Below are positions 34,801-46,740 of a stretch of DNA of 64,000 nt, one piece after another (position 1 is the first letter of the stretch; each line of letters begins with the position of its first letter). The stretch lies in NCBI GenBank assembly GCA_013398955.1, contig VWPU01011840.1:186001-250000 (forward strand), written 5' to 3'. A program made the translations under genes and the position numbers. Source of the DNA: Callaeas wilsoni (Eukaryota; Chordata; Aves; Passeriformes; Callaeidae). The notes under the pieces were generated by a model. That model had not been told where the DNA came from. It made no database searches and saw nothing but the letters and a program-made list of their open reading frames with translations.

Positions 34801-36658
34801 AAAAAATACTAACTTCTAGCAGTGGCACAGAAGGTCTTCCAAAGGCTACTATTGAGCAAGTTGCCAAACACATGAACAAAACCTCCTGGATCAGTAAGTT
34901 TGTTTTAAAAGAAAACTCACAAAATATTAAATTGATCTCTGTTGTGTTTTGTTGGTACAAATTCTTCTACATCTTGAATCCCTTTTAAGGCCTGATGTGA
35001 GAACACCAGCACCACTGCATGCTGTGATTAGGGGGGCAGCCTGACCCAAATAAATAATAATTCCTTAAACTAGGGCATGTTGAGAAATACTGATTGTAAT
35101 CCTGAAGACTTGGGAGCTTTTATTTAGGGGCACAAGAAGTAAGTTTCAGATAGAAAGTCACCAGAATTTAACTGTCTGCTGTGAGCCAAGGTCATCTTAA
35201 ACTTTCAGAGTAATCAATGGAGACCTAGTTGATACAGTCAATGAAGCCAGGAGAGAATTTCACCTTATCCTAAGATAAATAAACAAAAGAGGCATTCAGT
35301 CTCCGAAAGAGAGATGTTGAGAGCTGTTTGAGGTGCTCTAGGATACTGGGGACAAAACCAAGGGAGGCTGGGCCCAAGACCTACAGAAAATCTTTGCCCT
35401 TCAAGAGCAGCAAATAGTAGCCAGTTGAAATATCCTGGAGCATCAAAAATGTCAGTAGACATACGCGATTAGGCAAGGGAATCCCATCCGTACTGGACAG
35501 TGAGTTGAAGAGCTCTCTATGGAGTAATAAGTTTGTGGACTAAACAGCTGGTGTACATATGCATTCACTGGTAAATTTAGGTAGACACCTAAATCCCATG
35601 CACTGTGTCATTTGCCTAGTTCCTAGCTAAAAGATGGATGTCCACATGCTTCTGACTGCCTTAGTAAACTCACTGAGAGCAGAGAAGAATATAATCTTAG
35701 GAAAAGTTATTTGCCAAACACTGAACAATGAGGATCCTCAGAGAAGAAGAATACTGAAAGCATTAACTTAAGCATTTCATGTGTTTAAACTCTTGGCATG
35801 TTACTAGTCACACTGACCCAGTTTATTTATTCTTCTCAAGCAAAAATAAACAAACAGAAACCCCTAGGTCTATGACAAGAAGATACTAATGGTATTCATC
35901 CATTTCCAGAAACATGTGGGGTAAAAGTATTGGCATTAAAAATTTACTATGAAAATGGTCAAACAATTTGGGCATAAAGAATTACCCTGGGAAGGACCTC
36001 ACTTCTGATTCATTTGTTAGGTTGTCTGTAACTCAGAGCAGCAAGCCCTACAGTAGCACAACACTTTTCCACCAACAGGTCAGGAGGAAAGGCATATTTC
36101 ATGCACACATTACTGACCCAGACCTCTGGCCAAAAGGGAGTGATATCGATGCACTCTGGAGCAGACTTATCTGACTCTTAATCAGAAAGGCATTAGCTTG
36201 ACACAAGGGTCAAAGTAGGGAGTATAAAATGCACTCATATAGGAGGGATGTCCGTGATTTCCAGAAAAGGCTTGGAAAAAGAGAGTCTGTGGCATTTCCT
36301 CTAATTATTTTTATTACCATGTTGGACTTCAAAACAGCAGCTCAGGAAAAGAAACAGTGAGGTAAAGTCTTGACCCAACTGAAATCAATTGGAATTTTAT
36401 TACTGACCTCAGCAGGCCAAAACGTGACCTTTTTTTAAGTTTAAAAGAGTGCCTGCTTGTTTTGAGCATATAAATATTATAAGATGGGCAGGGATTAGTC
36501 AGTGAGACTAAGAAAGCTCCCTCTGACTTCCTGTACAAAGCAGAGGTTGTCATCCAAACACATTGACTTAGCTCGCTCGTGCTGGATGTTTTCCTGGATT
36601 CTGTCAGGGCCCGGGCTGCACAAACTGGCTTCCATTGCCCTGAGCAGCCTCACCTGGG

Positions 36659-36674
36659 ACACACACACACACAC
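36659..36674. repeat. (AC)8 microsatellite
   Basis: Eight perfect AC units. Confidence 0.9.
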
Positions 36675-37139
36675 CTCCTTCCTATGGCCTCAGGAGCCCA
36701 TTGAAGTCTGGCTGTGGGTTTTTCTGAATAGGTACCAGGTCTGTGTGGTAGGAATCTTTCTCTCCAACTCTATTTCTAAGTGAAGCTCCTGCATGGACAT
36801 CAGGCCTGGGCAATAGCCTAGGGTTTGCTCCTGACTGGTGTTGCTGGCTGGACTTTGGCCCTGAATCATCATTTTAGCTTGTCAGAGACTATCAGTTGAA
36901 ACCCAGAAGGAGAACCCTGTTCATGGCATGTTTTCTATGGAGAGCAAGAGTATTCATAATTTTTCCTCTGCTGCTCTCTTTAATTTCTGTCTCCCTGATA
37001 AGATACCAAGAAAGTTAGATTCAGTGATTGGAACATTCAAATCACTGTATTTCCCATTTGGCTTATGTTTTGTCATTTTTGCACTGGTAGGTGGTTACTC
37101 ATCTGTCTTTAAGGATGTGTCCTTAATGGATGCTTATTA

Positions 37140-38312
37140 AAATGTGGATCTCCTAATATGCAATTTCCTGTCACACTGCAATACTGACAACATTTCAAAG
37201 TTTCTGAAGAACTGTCTGAATGGCAGAGCCCAGGGGTTCATAATCAGTGTCACATCATCTAGTTGGAGGCCTGTCACTAGTGGTGTCCCCCAAAGTTCAA
37301 TACAGGGCCCAGTATTGTTTCACATATTCATCGATGACTTGGATGAAGGAGCAGGTGCCTCCTCAGCAAGTTACCTGACCACACAAGGCTAGGAGGAGTG
37401 GCCAGTACCCCAGAGTGCTGTGCAGCCCTTCAGAAGGACCTCGACAGGGATGAGAGATGGGCAGAGAAGAACCATCTGAAACTGAACAAAGGCAAATGCA
37501 GGGCCCTGCACCCAGGGAATAACAACCCTCTGCATCAGCACAGGCTGATCTGCTGGGAAGCAGCTCTGCAGAGAAGGACCTGGGGGTCCTGGCGAAAAAC
37601 AAGTTGGTGTGCTGGTGGACAACAAGCTGTCCAAGAGCCAGCAGTGAATGTGCCTTTGTGGCCAAAAAAAGGCCAACAAGTTGGTGTGCTGGTGGACGAC
37701 AAGCTGTCCAAGAGCCAGTAACGAATGTGCCTTTGTGGCCAAAAAAAAGGCCAACAGAATCCTACTGTATGTTTGGAAGAGCACTCCCAGCAGATTGAGG
37801 AAGGTGATCCTGCTCCTCTGCTCAGCCCTGACGAGGCTGCATCTGGAGTACTGTGTCCAGTTCTGGGCTTCTCGGTACTAGAGGGACATGGAGCTCCTGG
37901 AGCCAGTCCAGTGAAGGGCTACAAAGACGATTAAGGGACTGGAGCATCTCTTCCACGAGGAAAGGCTGCAAGGGATGGGCCTGTTCAGCCTCAAGAAGAG
38001 AAGACTGAGAGGGAACTGCATCAATGTACACAAGTCTGAAGGGAGGGTGTCAAGAGGCTGGATCCAGGCTCTTCTTGGTGGTGCCAAGCAATAGGACAAG
38101 AGGTAACAGAAAGAAATTAATGCACAGGAAGTTCACTGGAACAGATTGCCCAGAGAGGTGGAGTCTCCCTCACTGGAGATATTCAAGAAACATCTGCACA
38201 TGATCCTGTACCTTGTGTTCTAGGATGACCCTGCTTGAGCAGGGAGGGAGGTTGAACCAGGCAACCCACTGTGGTCCCTTCCAACCTTATGCATTCTGTG
38301 ATCCTGTGATGG
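37140..38312 (+). mobile_element. CR1 LINE, longest copy in the window (~1.17 kb)
   Basis: Decayed CR1 ORF2: the reverse-transcriptase part reads [39 protein letters not shown] and LDEGA. The C-terminal part is spread over three frames ([29 protein letters not shown]). Sequence between LDEGA and the later block is missing, removing the expected FADD-type motif, and a 77 bp duplication and frameshifts break the rest. The 3' end TTCCAACCTTATGCATTCTGTGATCCTGTG matches the CR1 tail. The element is inactive and its 5' edge approximate. Confidence 0.93.
37600..37754. repeat. 77 bp tandem duplication inside the CR1
   Basis: CAAGTTGGTGTGCTGGTGGA through GTGGCCAAAAAAAGGCCAA occurs at 37600-37676 and again at 37677-37754. 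The copies differ at a few bases, and the second has one extra A in its A-run. Confidence 0.93.
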
Positions 38313-41057
38313 CAAATTTCAGTAGCCTCATTATGTGGAAAACTCCCTACCAATGCTAGAGCTTCACCCCCAGGTCCTGTTCCTGCATTCCCAATATTTG
38401 CAATGGACTGGAGGTAAGCATCTTTTAGACTTGTGGTGAAGAACTGGGACAAGCTTGTGATAAAAATGTGGCTATATTTAATAGCCCTCAAATAATTTAT
38501 ATTCTCTAGGTTTTTGTTTGTTTTTTCCCCACCCCTCATCCCCATGCCCACAGTGGCTGAGTAAACTTACGTAATCTCTTAACATCTGTTACAGCTATGG
38601 CAAGAGCTTTCATAGCATACGTGTCTTTCCTTTTGTCTTAGAAGTGGCACATCTCTTATTTGATGATCCCTTCTTATATCACTACTAGGTAAGTAAATAG
38701 GGAGTGATTATTTCCTTTTCTTTTCTAGTTTTGTAGACCTGTAATATATCACCTTTCAGTTCCCTCTAGTCTGAAAAATTTTGATACAATTCGTTCTTTT
38801 CTGTGAAAGTTGTGAAATAGCTTTGATCGTGCTTGTCTCTCTGTAGAATCTTTTGTAATCATTCTTTTTCTGAGATGGGGGAATGACAACTGCATTCAGT
38901 ATTTGAGGTCAGCACATCGTGAAATTGTAGAATGGTGCAGTATTGCTGCAAAAACAAGCCCTTCATGAAAGTGTTGAGAAACAAAATTTTATCTCAGTTT
39001 GGAGTTCAACTGCAGCTTTTCTATCTCAAAGAGAGGTCAGGCCTACTTAAATTATTATCCCATTCAATCAAACATCTGTTCAGCCCTTGATCTGTCAGAC
39101 CAAGTCTTGGGTAATAGGGGATTGAAAGATTTCTCTAATAATCCAGAGACTGATGAATAATCCTAGGATAATTATAATTCTTCAGGTAAATCCAAACCCT
39201 TAACCCATGTTTATGTACCTAACTTTCACTGCTTAGCTGCAGATGTGTTTAAGCCCATGAGTTAAATACCTCACTAGAACTTCTCTGGTAGCTTGCAGCA
39301 TCCACTGAAGTTTTTTTCTAGGGGAACTGAAATAATTTAACTACAGAATCAAAACAAGAAACTTAATAATTACTTATCCCACACTCCAACTGACGTGACA
39401 CTGATGCCACTTTTTCCACATGGCAACTTTTCTTTAAAAATTTAATGTTCAAGTTTCTGCTATCTGACCTTTTTTGGGCAGACACCACTTACATGAACAG
39501 CCTGACTTGACAGGACAGGGTGCGTTGAAAACATGCCATTACCTGTGTCGTAAATTGTTGTGGATAAAAAGAGAAATTCTACCACTGGCACTGTTAACTT
39601 CCCATCTTTGTAAGCCAAGAGAAAAAGAAAACCCTGACAGCTAGAGGGGGAGTAGAGAGAGAATGGAGTCATACAAAAAGTTGCTAAAAAATTTTAGTAT
39701 CTGAAATTATTTTTTTCTGTCTGTTACATTCCTTTCTTTATTAAACACTTGGAGAATTAAATCTCAGAAACGGAGAATGCTTTCTTTACAAACCAAACTT
39801 CTGACATTATTACCATGCAAGGAAATCACCATACCAATGGCCTGATGCCTATTTGAAAAACTACAAAGTCTTTTTTAGCGATTCTGCTAAGAATGCGTTT
39901 CTAATGTAAACTGTTTTCAGATGAAAATAGTGCCTAGATAAAGACAATCAACTGCACAATTAATGCTAGAACTGCTGGTTAATAGTTTATGCATGAGGGA
40001 GATTAGTTGGCAGGCAACAGACCAAGGATGTCAAGGAAGGATTAGGAAAATGAAAAGCAGCCCCCACACTTACGGTTGCTTATACAATACTGCCCCTCTT
40101 AGCACAGCAACCACCATCTGTTTTCATTATATGTATATATGTGTGTGTATATATATATATACATATATATCTATATGCATATTTTGTGTTGCTTTGTGCT
40201 ATTTTTGTTGGTGTCACGTTTGCACTGTTTGTTACACTGGAAGACATCATTGGCAGAGGTGCTCTTTTTGCAGTCAACTATATTGCCTAGAGTACGAAAG
40301 GTAAAACACTTAGGACGAAATAAATGCATTGTACAGACATATATAAACCAGGCTATAGGAACACAGAGTTAAGCAGAAAGAAGAGAGGTCAGTGACTCTG
40401 GAGTCCTGGACTGACTGACCAAAACCAGACCATGTGCATGGATCAGTGAAACATTGTGGGAATACTTTGGCTGAAGCCCAGAGGCCTTTATTCACTCTTA
40501 GAGTAAAAAGCTCTCTGGGCCCAAGGTGCCCATTAAGCAGCTCGCTGGAGTACAGAGGGGGCTAGAGGGGGTCCCCAGGTCCCTGCCTTTGCAGCATGGT
40601 CAGTCTGCAGCTCCTGTGGACACCTGCACACATGGAAGGTGTGGCTCTTCAACCTCACTCTGTGGGAAGTTAGGGGAATAGCAGTATCAGGAAAGGTCGT
40701 GTGATAGAGAAACAACATGTAGGCTGAGATTTCTCACAAAACATATAAATGAGGAAGACTACATCAGGCTTTTCTATTAATACGTAGGCATTGAAAGCCT
40801 TGTAAAAGCTACAGTTCCTTCTGGCAATTGGGTTCCTTTTATGTTTCCCAATTTTACCTGGAAATGTTAAGTACTGTGGCCTGCTCATGTGTCACAATGC
40901 TACTTCAGGATCTGGGAGATTTTCTTGGTATGTTTGTTTTTTTCAAGTTCTCACAGCCCAAAATTTTCAAGCCAGGAACACTGCTAATATTGTAACTGTA
41001 ACGTGACTGCATTTAGGGAATTTTCACAACAACCCAGGTGCCTCCATGTTTCCCTGC
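38313..41057. other. Intergenic, no gene seen
   Basis: AT-rich unique sequence with a TA/TG microsatellite at 40130-40180. No coding signal recognised. Confidence 0.6.
40130..40180. repeat. TA/TG microsatellite
   Basis: Alternating tatatata, gtgtgtgt and atatatat units. Confidence 0.85.
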
Positions 41058-41125
41058 TTCAATAAAAGGGTTGGACCATATGATTTTCAGAAGTCCCTTC
41101 CAACCTCAGCTGTTCCATGACTGTG
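41058..41125 (+). mobile_element. CR1 3' end fragment
   Basis: GGGTTGGACCATATGATTTTCAGAAGTCCCTTCCAACCTCAGCTGTTCCATGACTGTGA is the CR1 3'UTR with a short tail. It is truncated to about 70 bp. Confidence 0.85.
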
Positions 41126-44100
41126 ACAGAGCTGGATAGAAAGAGAAGAATAATAAGTGAGTAACAAAATTATGTCGGGGCAGAAGTACAGCAGTGGCTT
41201 TGGCATAGGCATTGGAGGATGGAGAAATCACATAAAAGCATGAAGGGGCAGGACAAGACCTGGGAAAATGAAGACGAGTGCACAGAAGCAGTAAAGTGAA
41301 TGAAATGGGAGACCAATAGACTGACATAGTCAGGAAGGATGAGTGGAAAAGACACTGGAAAAACGTTCATGAAAAGTATTACAGAACTTCTGGTGTAGAG
41401 AGAGGTGAGCTATCTAGCATTCCTCAGCTGAAAGAAGAGGGGAGGCTGCATGGCATCATAATGTGTGGATGGGACACTGACACAGAAACAAAAAAGATGG
41501 GAAAAGTAGGCCATGTATGTACAATAATCAGGCCTGCAGAAGCAAGGAAACTATGCAACACTCAAATTATCTTTATAAGCAGCAGGGGTGAGGTGCAGTA
41601 GAAGAGCTGCACTTTGGGGCATTTTTCTGGTTGCACAGCCAGGCCGTGCCCCTCTCTTCCTATGCAGGAGATGGGTTCCTGCCCCCTCCACAGGTACAAG
41701 TGGAGGACTAGTGGAGAGCCGAAACAGGGGCTTTATGCTGGAAGAGAGCAGGAACTAACCTGCCTTGTCTTCCTCTCTCTCCCCTACACCTCACTTCCAC
41801 CCAGGTGGTACACAAAATCCTGTTGCCATATTGTCCTACCTATGCATAGACTGCCTGTTTCTCAATGAAACAGCAGCAAGAGAGCTAACTCCTGAAAAAG
41901 CACCAGGTGAGCCTCCACAGAAAATGAAGGAGTGAGAGGCACAAGGTACAGGCAAGTCTTCTCTGAAATTATTTTTTAATGGCTTGGGATGCTGTATGTT
42001 TTGACTTCTCAGGCTGTGCTCTGACTGCCAGAGGATTAAGGGATGGTGAATTGCACTTGCTGAAAACTTGCTTCTGGAGCTCAGTAGGCAGAAGGAGTAT
42101 CCAGTCTTCTAAAATTTATGAAATAGGCTTTTTTTTTTTAGCGTGGTGCCCTATTGAATGGATCAATTTATTCCCCTGTGCAACACTCATCAATTTTCTG
42201 AGATTAGCTACAGCAAACTGTATCAGTAACCACAGATTCTCTCCAATGTACTGCTGAGAAAGCCCTTTCCTAAAACAAAAATTCGGATGGAGGTCTTAAA
42301 TCACATAGAACTCTTGGCTTGGCATATGGCTGTCTGACACATATGTAAGATACCACCAACACAAATATTGTTGGGACTTTTCTAAGCAGCAGATTTATCA
42401 TTGTTTTGACAGTCACCCATTTGAAAATTTTATTGATAAACAGAAGCTGGAAGACCTGGTATTGTAGTGGGATTCAGTTGCTTTCTTCCCAAGTGGTCGA
42501 GCTGAGTACCTTTCTCAAAGCACACAAGGGTAAGTAGCCATTAACCAGCAAACAAGCGGCCACCCACCTGGCATGTGTAGTTTGGTGACCGCTGAGCCTC
42601 AGAGGTCTGGCCCACTTTGGTGGGGGAAAAACAATTATTGCCCATGAAAGGGCCTGCAAGTTATTAGTTTCTATTCTCCCATGCAGAATCTCTCATCATC
42701 AAGAAAAACCCAAACAAAAAAAAAAACCTTGTGAGTTTGTGTTTTGTTTTTCTTTCTGATTGAAGAAGACCACACCCAGCTGCTTTAATTATACTTCTAA
42801 ATCCATACATATAAACATTATTTCTTTGGCTGGGAGAACGTAAGTGAGAAAAGGCTTTTTAGGGTTTCATTCCTCTCTTCAAAGAAAGGCATAAATTAGT
42901 TGCTGATAGCTACAATTGTTGTCCAAGTCTGATTATAATTATAGATGTCAAATTGCTAATGATAATTTTATATTCATTTTTTCTACACAATAGTCATTCT
43001 TGTTTGAAATCGCCATGCTTATTTCTTTTATAAAAATCCTCTTAACACATCACAGTAGAAATGGATATTCAACTTGAAATATAACTTTGCTTTTATTATG
43101 TTTTTTTTTAAATGCTGTTGATTACGATAACTGATTGCCAAAGCACACACACATTAGCTTATGCAAGTTCTGGTAGTGTCATTTAAGAAGTTGTTGGTAA
43201 GGAATTAGGTCATATGGTGAGGCCTAGCCTGTTTTCCTTGTGTTTATGTAACTGTGCCGTTCAGCTCTGCAGACTGTAAGGTCACACTCAGTTAAGACCA
43301 TGTAGTCAAAGTCATGGTAGAGAACTCGGGGACAACTCACCAGGAGTAAATTCCTTCTGCTTTTCTTCTCCAGTGAGAAAATAGGGTCATATCAGGGATT
43401 TACACTGAAGAAATACCTAACACATAATACTATGCAAAGAGTCAGTTATATAACCAAGTTTTACCTACCTAAACTTCATCCTGTCGACATTCTTGCTGTA
43501 GTCAATGGGAAAGGGCACCTCTAAAGGAACATTTATCACATCCTAAACAGGTGGCAGGGCAGATAGGATGGCAGTACCTTGAGTGTGACTCTTTTCTCCA
43601 TTGGTTGTAGAGAACCCTATAAACCTAACATACAATTTGAATTAATTGTCAGAAGTTTGAGGTAAATACCAACCTAGCAGTAAGGGTATCAATACCACTC
43701 AGATAACATTGCCACACTCTAGTGAATGTGGCAAAGTAGCACAGAACTATATGAGGTACTGTTTTCTGCTTTGGAGTGGTTACAAAAGCAACTAACAGGT
43801 GACTATTCTTCTAGTCTTATTATTCTTAAAAGACTTATTCTTTTAAATCTAAGTTTAGGAATGTCTAGAGTCCAGCAAAATACAGCCCAAAACAGATGGA
43901 AGAGACCTGTAGTATGTAATCTTTCTGTGTCATTGTACATTTGCCATTTTTCAGAGTCCAGATTACAAAACTACTCTCTTCTCACTCTGCTTTTTCATCC
44001 AATTAAAACAGTATGACAAAGACCTGGTGGCTTACAGAACTGTCAGCAGCACGCAGTGTCCGTTATGGCAGTGGTGTGTATCTCCACACAGCATAACTTC

Positions 44101-44614
44101 AACCAGACAAATGCATTTCTTCTCTCAGTTAAATAATTCAACGTTCACTAATGATGCACATCTTCATACAATATGTAGTTTTTGGAAAACCCCAAATAAA
44201 AGCACAGAAGAATTGTAAAAAGCTAATGGTCTTCTTCTGAAGTGGCTCAAACTTTTATGTGAACACCCAGACAAACTTGGTTGAATGAATACTTGCCATT
44301 GAAGAGAAGATGTTTTTTTACTCCTGAAAACAAATCTCTGAAGGAAGCCAGGCCTTAAAGAAGGCAGGAGCTGAACTTGGATCTTATAGTGGAAACCAAA
44401 CACTCAAAGAGGGAAGAACAGATAAGACAATGCTTCTGCACAAAAATATTTGTACTACAGTGCATTGAACATGAGTCATTAAAAGTCATGACATCGCAAA
44501 AAAAGATGAAAGCTTTATTTATGATCCAAAAATAGGATTATAACCTGTGGACGCAATAAATAATCCATTGGATACAGTCGGCAGTAGCTAGAGTACCGGA
44601 TAACAATTTTGGCC
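41126..44614. other. Intergenic, no gene seen
   Basis: No recognisable gene or transposon. The part at 42770-43130 is listed as a possible conserved element. Confidence 0.6.
42770..43130. promoter_or_regulatory. Candidate conserved non-coding element
   Basis: AT-rich but complex sequence with repeated TAAT/ATTA cores and SOX-like sites (TTTAATTATAC, CTACAATTGTTGTCC, GATTATAATTATAG, GCTAATGATAAT). Typical of developmental enhancers in gene deserts; not verified. Confidence 0.25.
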
Positions 44615-45020
44615 CTGAACTTCAAGGAGGACATGGTGAAATGGAAGAGAAAGCAGCAGGAAGGACTGTCAGTAAGAAGAAAAGGCAAACACGATTAAGT
44701 GGTTTCATGTGTTTGGCATTTACAGAAGTCTGAGAACACGATCACGATCTTCAAATACATAAAAGTGTGCTTCACAGAAGAGGGAACCAGTCTGCTCTGC
44801 AAGGCAGGGAAGACAGGGGGCTGAGACTGCAGGAGAGAGTATGAGCATAAGAGGCTTCTGACTGACAAGACTCTGTAGATCTGGGGCAGATTGACTGGAA
44901 CATTGTATTTTTCAGAACCAGTTAGAAAATTTCTGCCAGGAATGGCACAAGTACAGAGATCCTGAAGCAGGACAAACTACAAAATTATGTTTGAGGTCTC
45001 TTTCTGCTCTATTACAGCAT
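44615..45020 (+). mobile_element. Ancient, highly diverged CR1 copy
   Basis: The order of blocks fits an older amniote CR1 subfamily: CTTCAAATACATAAAAGTGT, GCTTCACAGAAGAGGGAACC, AGTCTGCTCT, GACTGGAACATTGTATTTTT, CAGAACCAGTTAGAAAATTT, CTGCCAGGAATGGCACAAGT, GATCCTGAAGCAGG and a closing GAGGTCTCTTTCTGCTCT. Indels are many. It is clearly older than the other CR1 copies here. Confidence 0.6.
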
Positions 45021-46717
45021 AACACACTTCAGGTTAGATTGAATGTGTGGAGTATGTTATGTGGAAAAAACACTGGCTCCCACTCTCTATCCAGTATGTC
45101 CTCCTCTCTGTACCTTTCTGCAAGTGACCTGCAAACATGTAGCTTTGTCATTTACTTTCTCACAGCAGCCAGGAACTGTCCAGTAACATTTAGCCCTTTG
45201 TTTTCAGCAGTTTACCTACTGCCCACAGACCAAAATAGCTAACTGTGTCTTTTCTAGGCTCTCATTAAAAAATACCTGTGTTGAATCAGAGAGACTTCAG
45301 ATCCCTTGTAAGTGCTGAGCAGACAAAGCATTACAGAACTTTACCACTAACTTCTTGTTGCATTCCAGCTGCAACAGAGATATTCTTCTAAGTATTGTCA
45401 TCCTCTTCACCTTGACAACATACCACAAGTATTAATGATAATGGTAATGATATTGACATATTTGTATTGAGATTAGCAAAATCACACCAGAGTTTCTGAG
45501 GCATGAATGTGCACTTGGAAATCTTCCTATTCTTTCTCATTCTACTCTGTTATTTACATCTGTGTTCACTGTCAGAAATAAAAAGTATGCTAAAAATATG
45601 GAAACCACAATATAGTCATAGGAAGGCCAGTGCAGTTTGTATTTTCGACAGGTGCTAGCAGGCTACATTAATTTTGAAGCATCACTCCCTATTCCATAAA
45701 GGTCTACATTTTACTAAGCTAATAAATGTAAGACTTGCATAGTGAGAACCTTCAGTGACTTGTATTTGTTATATGTTAACCAACTGGAGGTAAAAGAAGA
45801 ACATTTTTTGTTGAAGGTGGACTCCAAAGAGTGAGTTGCACTCCATTCAAATATCAATTGTACAGCTCATCTACTTTGCTATTCTTCCACTAATACTCTG
45901 TAAAATTAAACTAAACTGCTAAGGAAATAGAGAAGAGTGCAAAGAGGTAGAACAGGAAAATTCTTCAGTTGGAATGAATGACAAGTACATGTATTACCTC
46001 GGGTTCAGGCAAGATACATTGTTTAACCTATCAAAGCTTATCATTTTTTGGAAGAACGTACACATGGTGAAACCTGTGGGCAGAATGGGTAACTCTGAGC
46101 TGTGCACATGCTTCTAGATTGTACAAATAAAAATGAGAGATGTTAGCTTTGAAACAGTCTTTGAGAGGTAACACTCAATGGTGGAAAAAAGAGATGGTAC
46201 TTTCATGTGTAAATATACAAAGCTTAATGTTTGGGCTTGAGGCTTTTAGGCAGAAATATGTACAGTACTGGTACCAAGCAAGAGGTGGAACTCAGCTCTT
46301 CGAAGGGTTAAAGTGAACTTTAGTCTTCCACCCATCACCCTCTGGTACTGTATCTTCATAAATTTCCCCCGTTTATGGAGTGTTTTTGATGGCAGGCAAT
46401 TCTTTGTTGAAAGTTAAGTGCTCTTTTATATGAATAAATAAAGAAGGCTTTGGTTTGAATGAATACATTATTTTGACAAATGTTTATTGGAAACCCAATT
46501 ATGGCTTCATAAATCAGTGCTATCTGTGGTACATCAGGTGAGCTCACCCATGCCATCAAATGGCACGTTGAATATTAGTAGGATAATTAAAACAATTCTG
46601 CTGGATGTTGTTCTTCTTACCCAGGTCTGACAGTAGTCAAAACAGGAAGAAATTGTTTATTAATTTTATTTAACTTATTAAAATACTTTTTGTAAGATGT
46701 AATGGGCATACTTAACA

Positions 46718-46740
46718 CAAAAAAAAAAAGAAAAAAAAAA
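46718..46740. repeat. Interrupted poly(A) tract
   Basis: A run broken by a single G. Confidence 0.9.

Larger units (their letters stand above)
27598..37139. other. Intergenic, no gene seen
   Basis: No recognisable coding sequence. The stretch holds a 31 bp direct repeat (28586-28666), a possible conserved element near 29.7 kb, an LTR-like stretch near 30.4 kb and microsatellites. A 153-codon frame at 31826-32287 starts inside a microsatellite and shows no domain. Confidence 0.55.

Noticed and set aside
37144..38099. Several 60-130-codon frames on both strands
   Set aside because: All are broken pieces or antisense shadows of the CR1 element, not independent genes.
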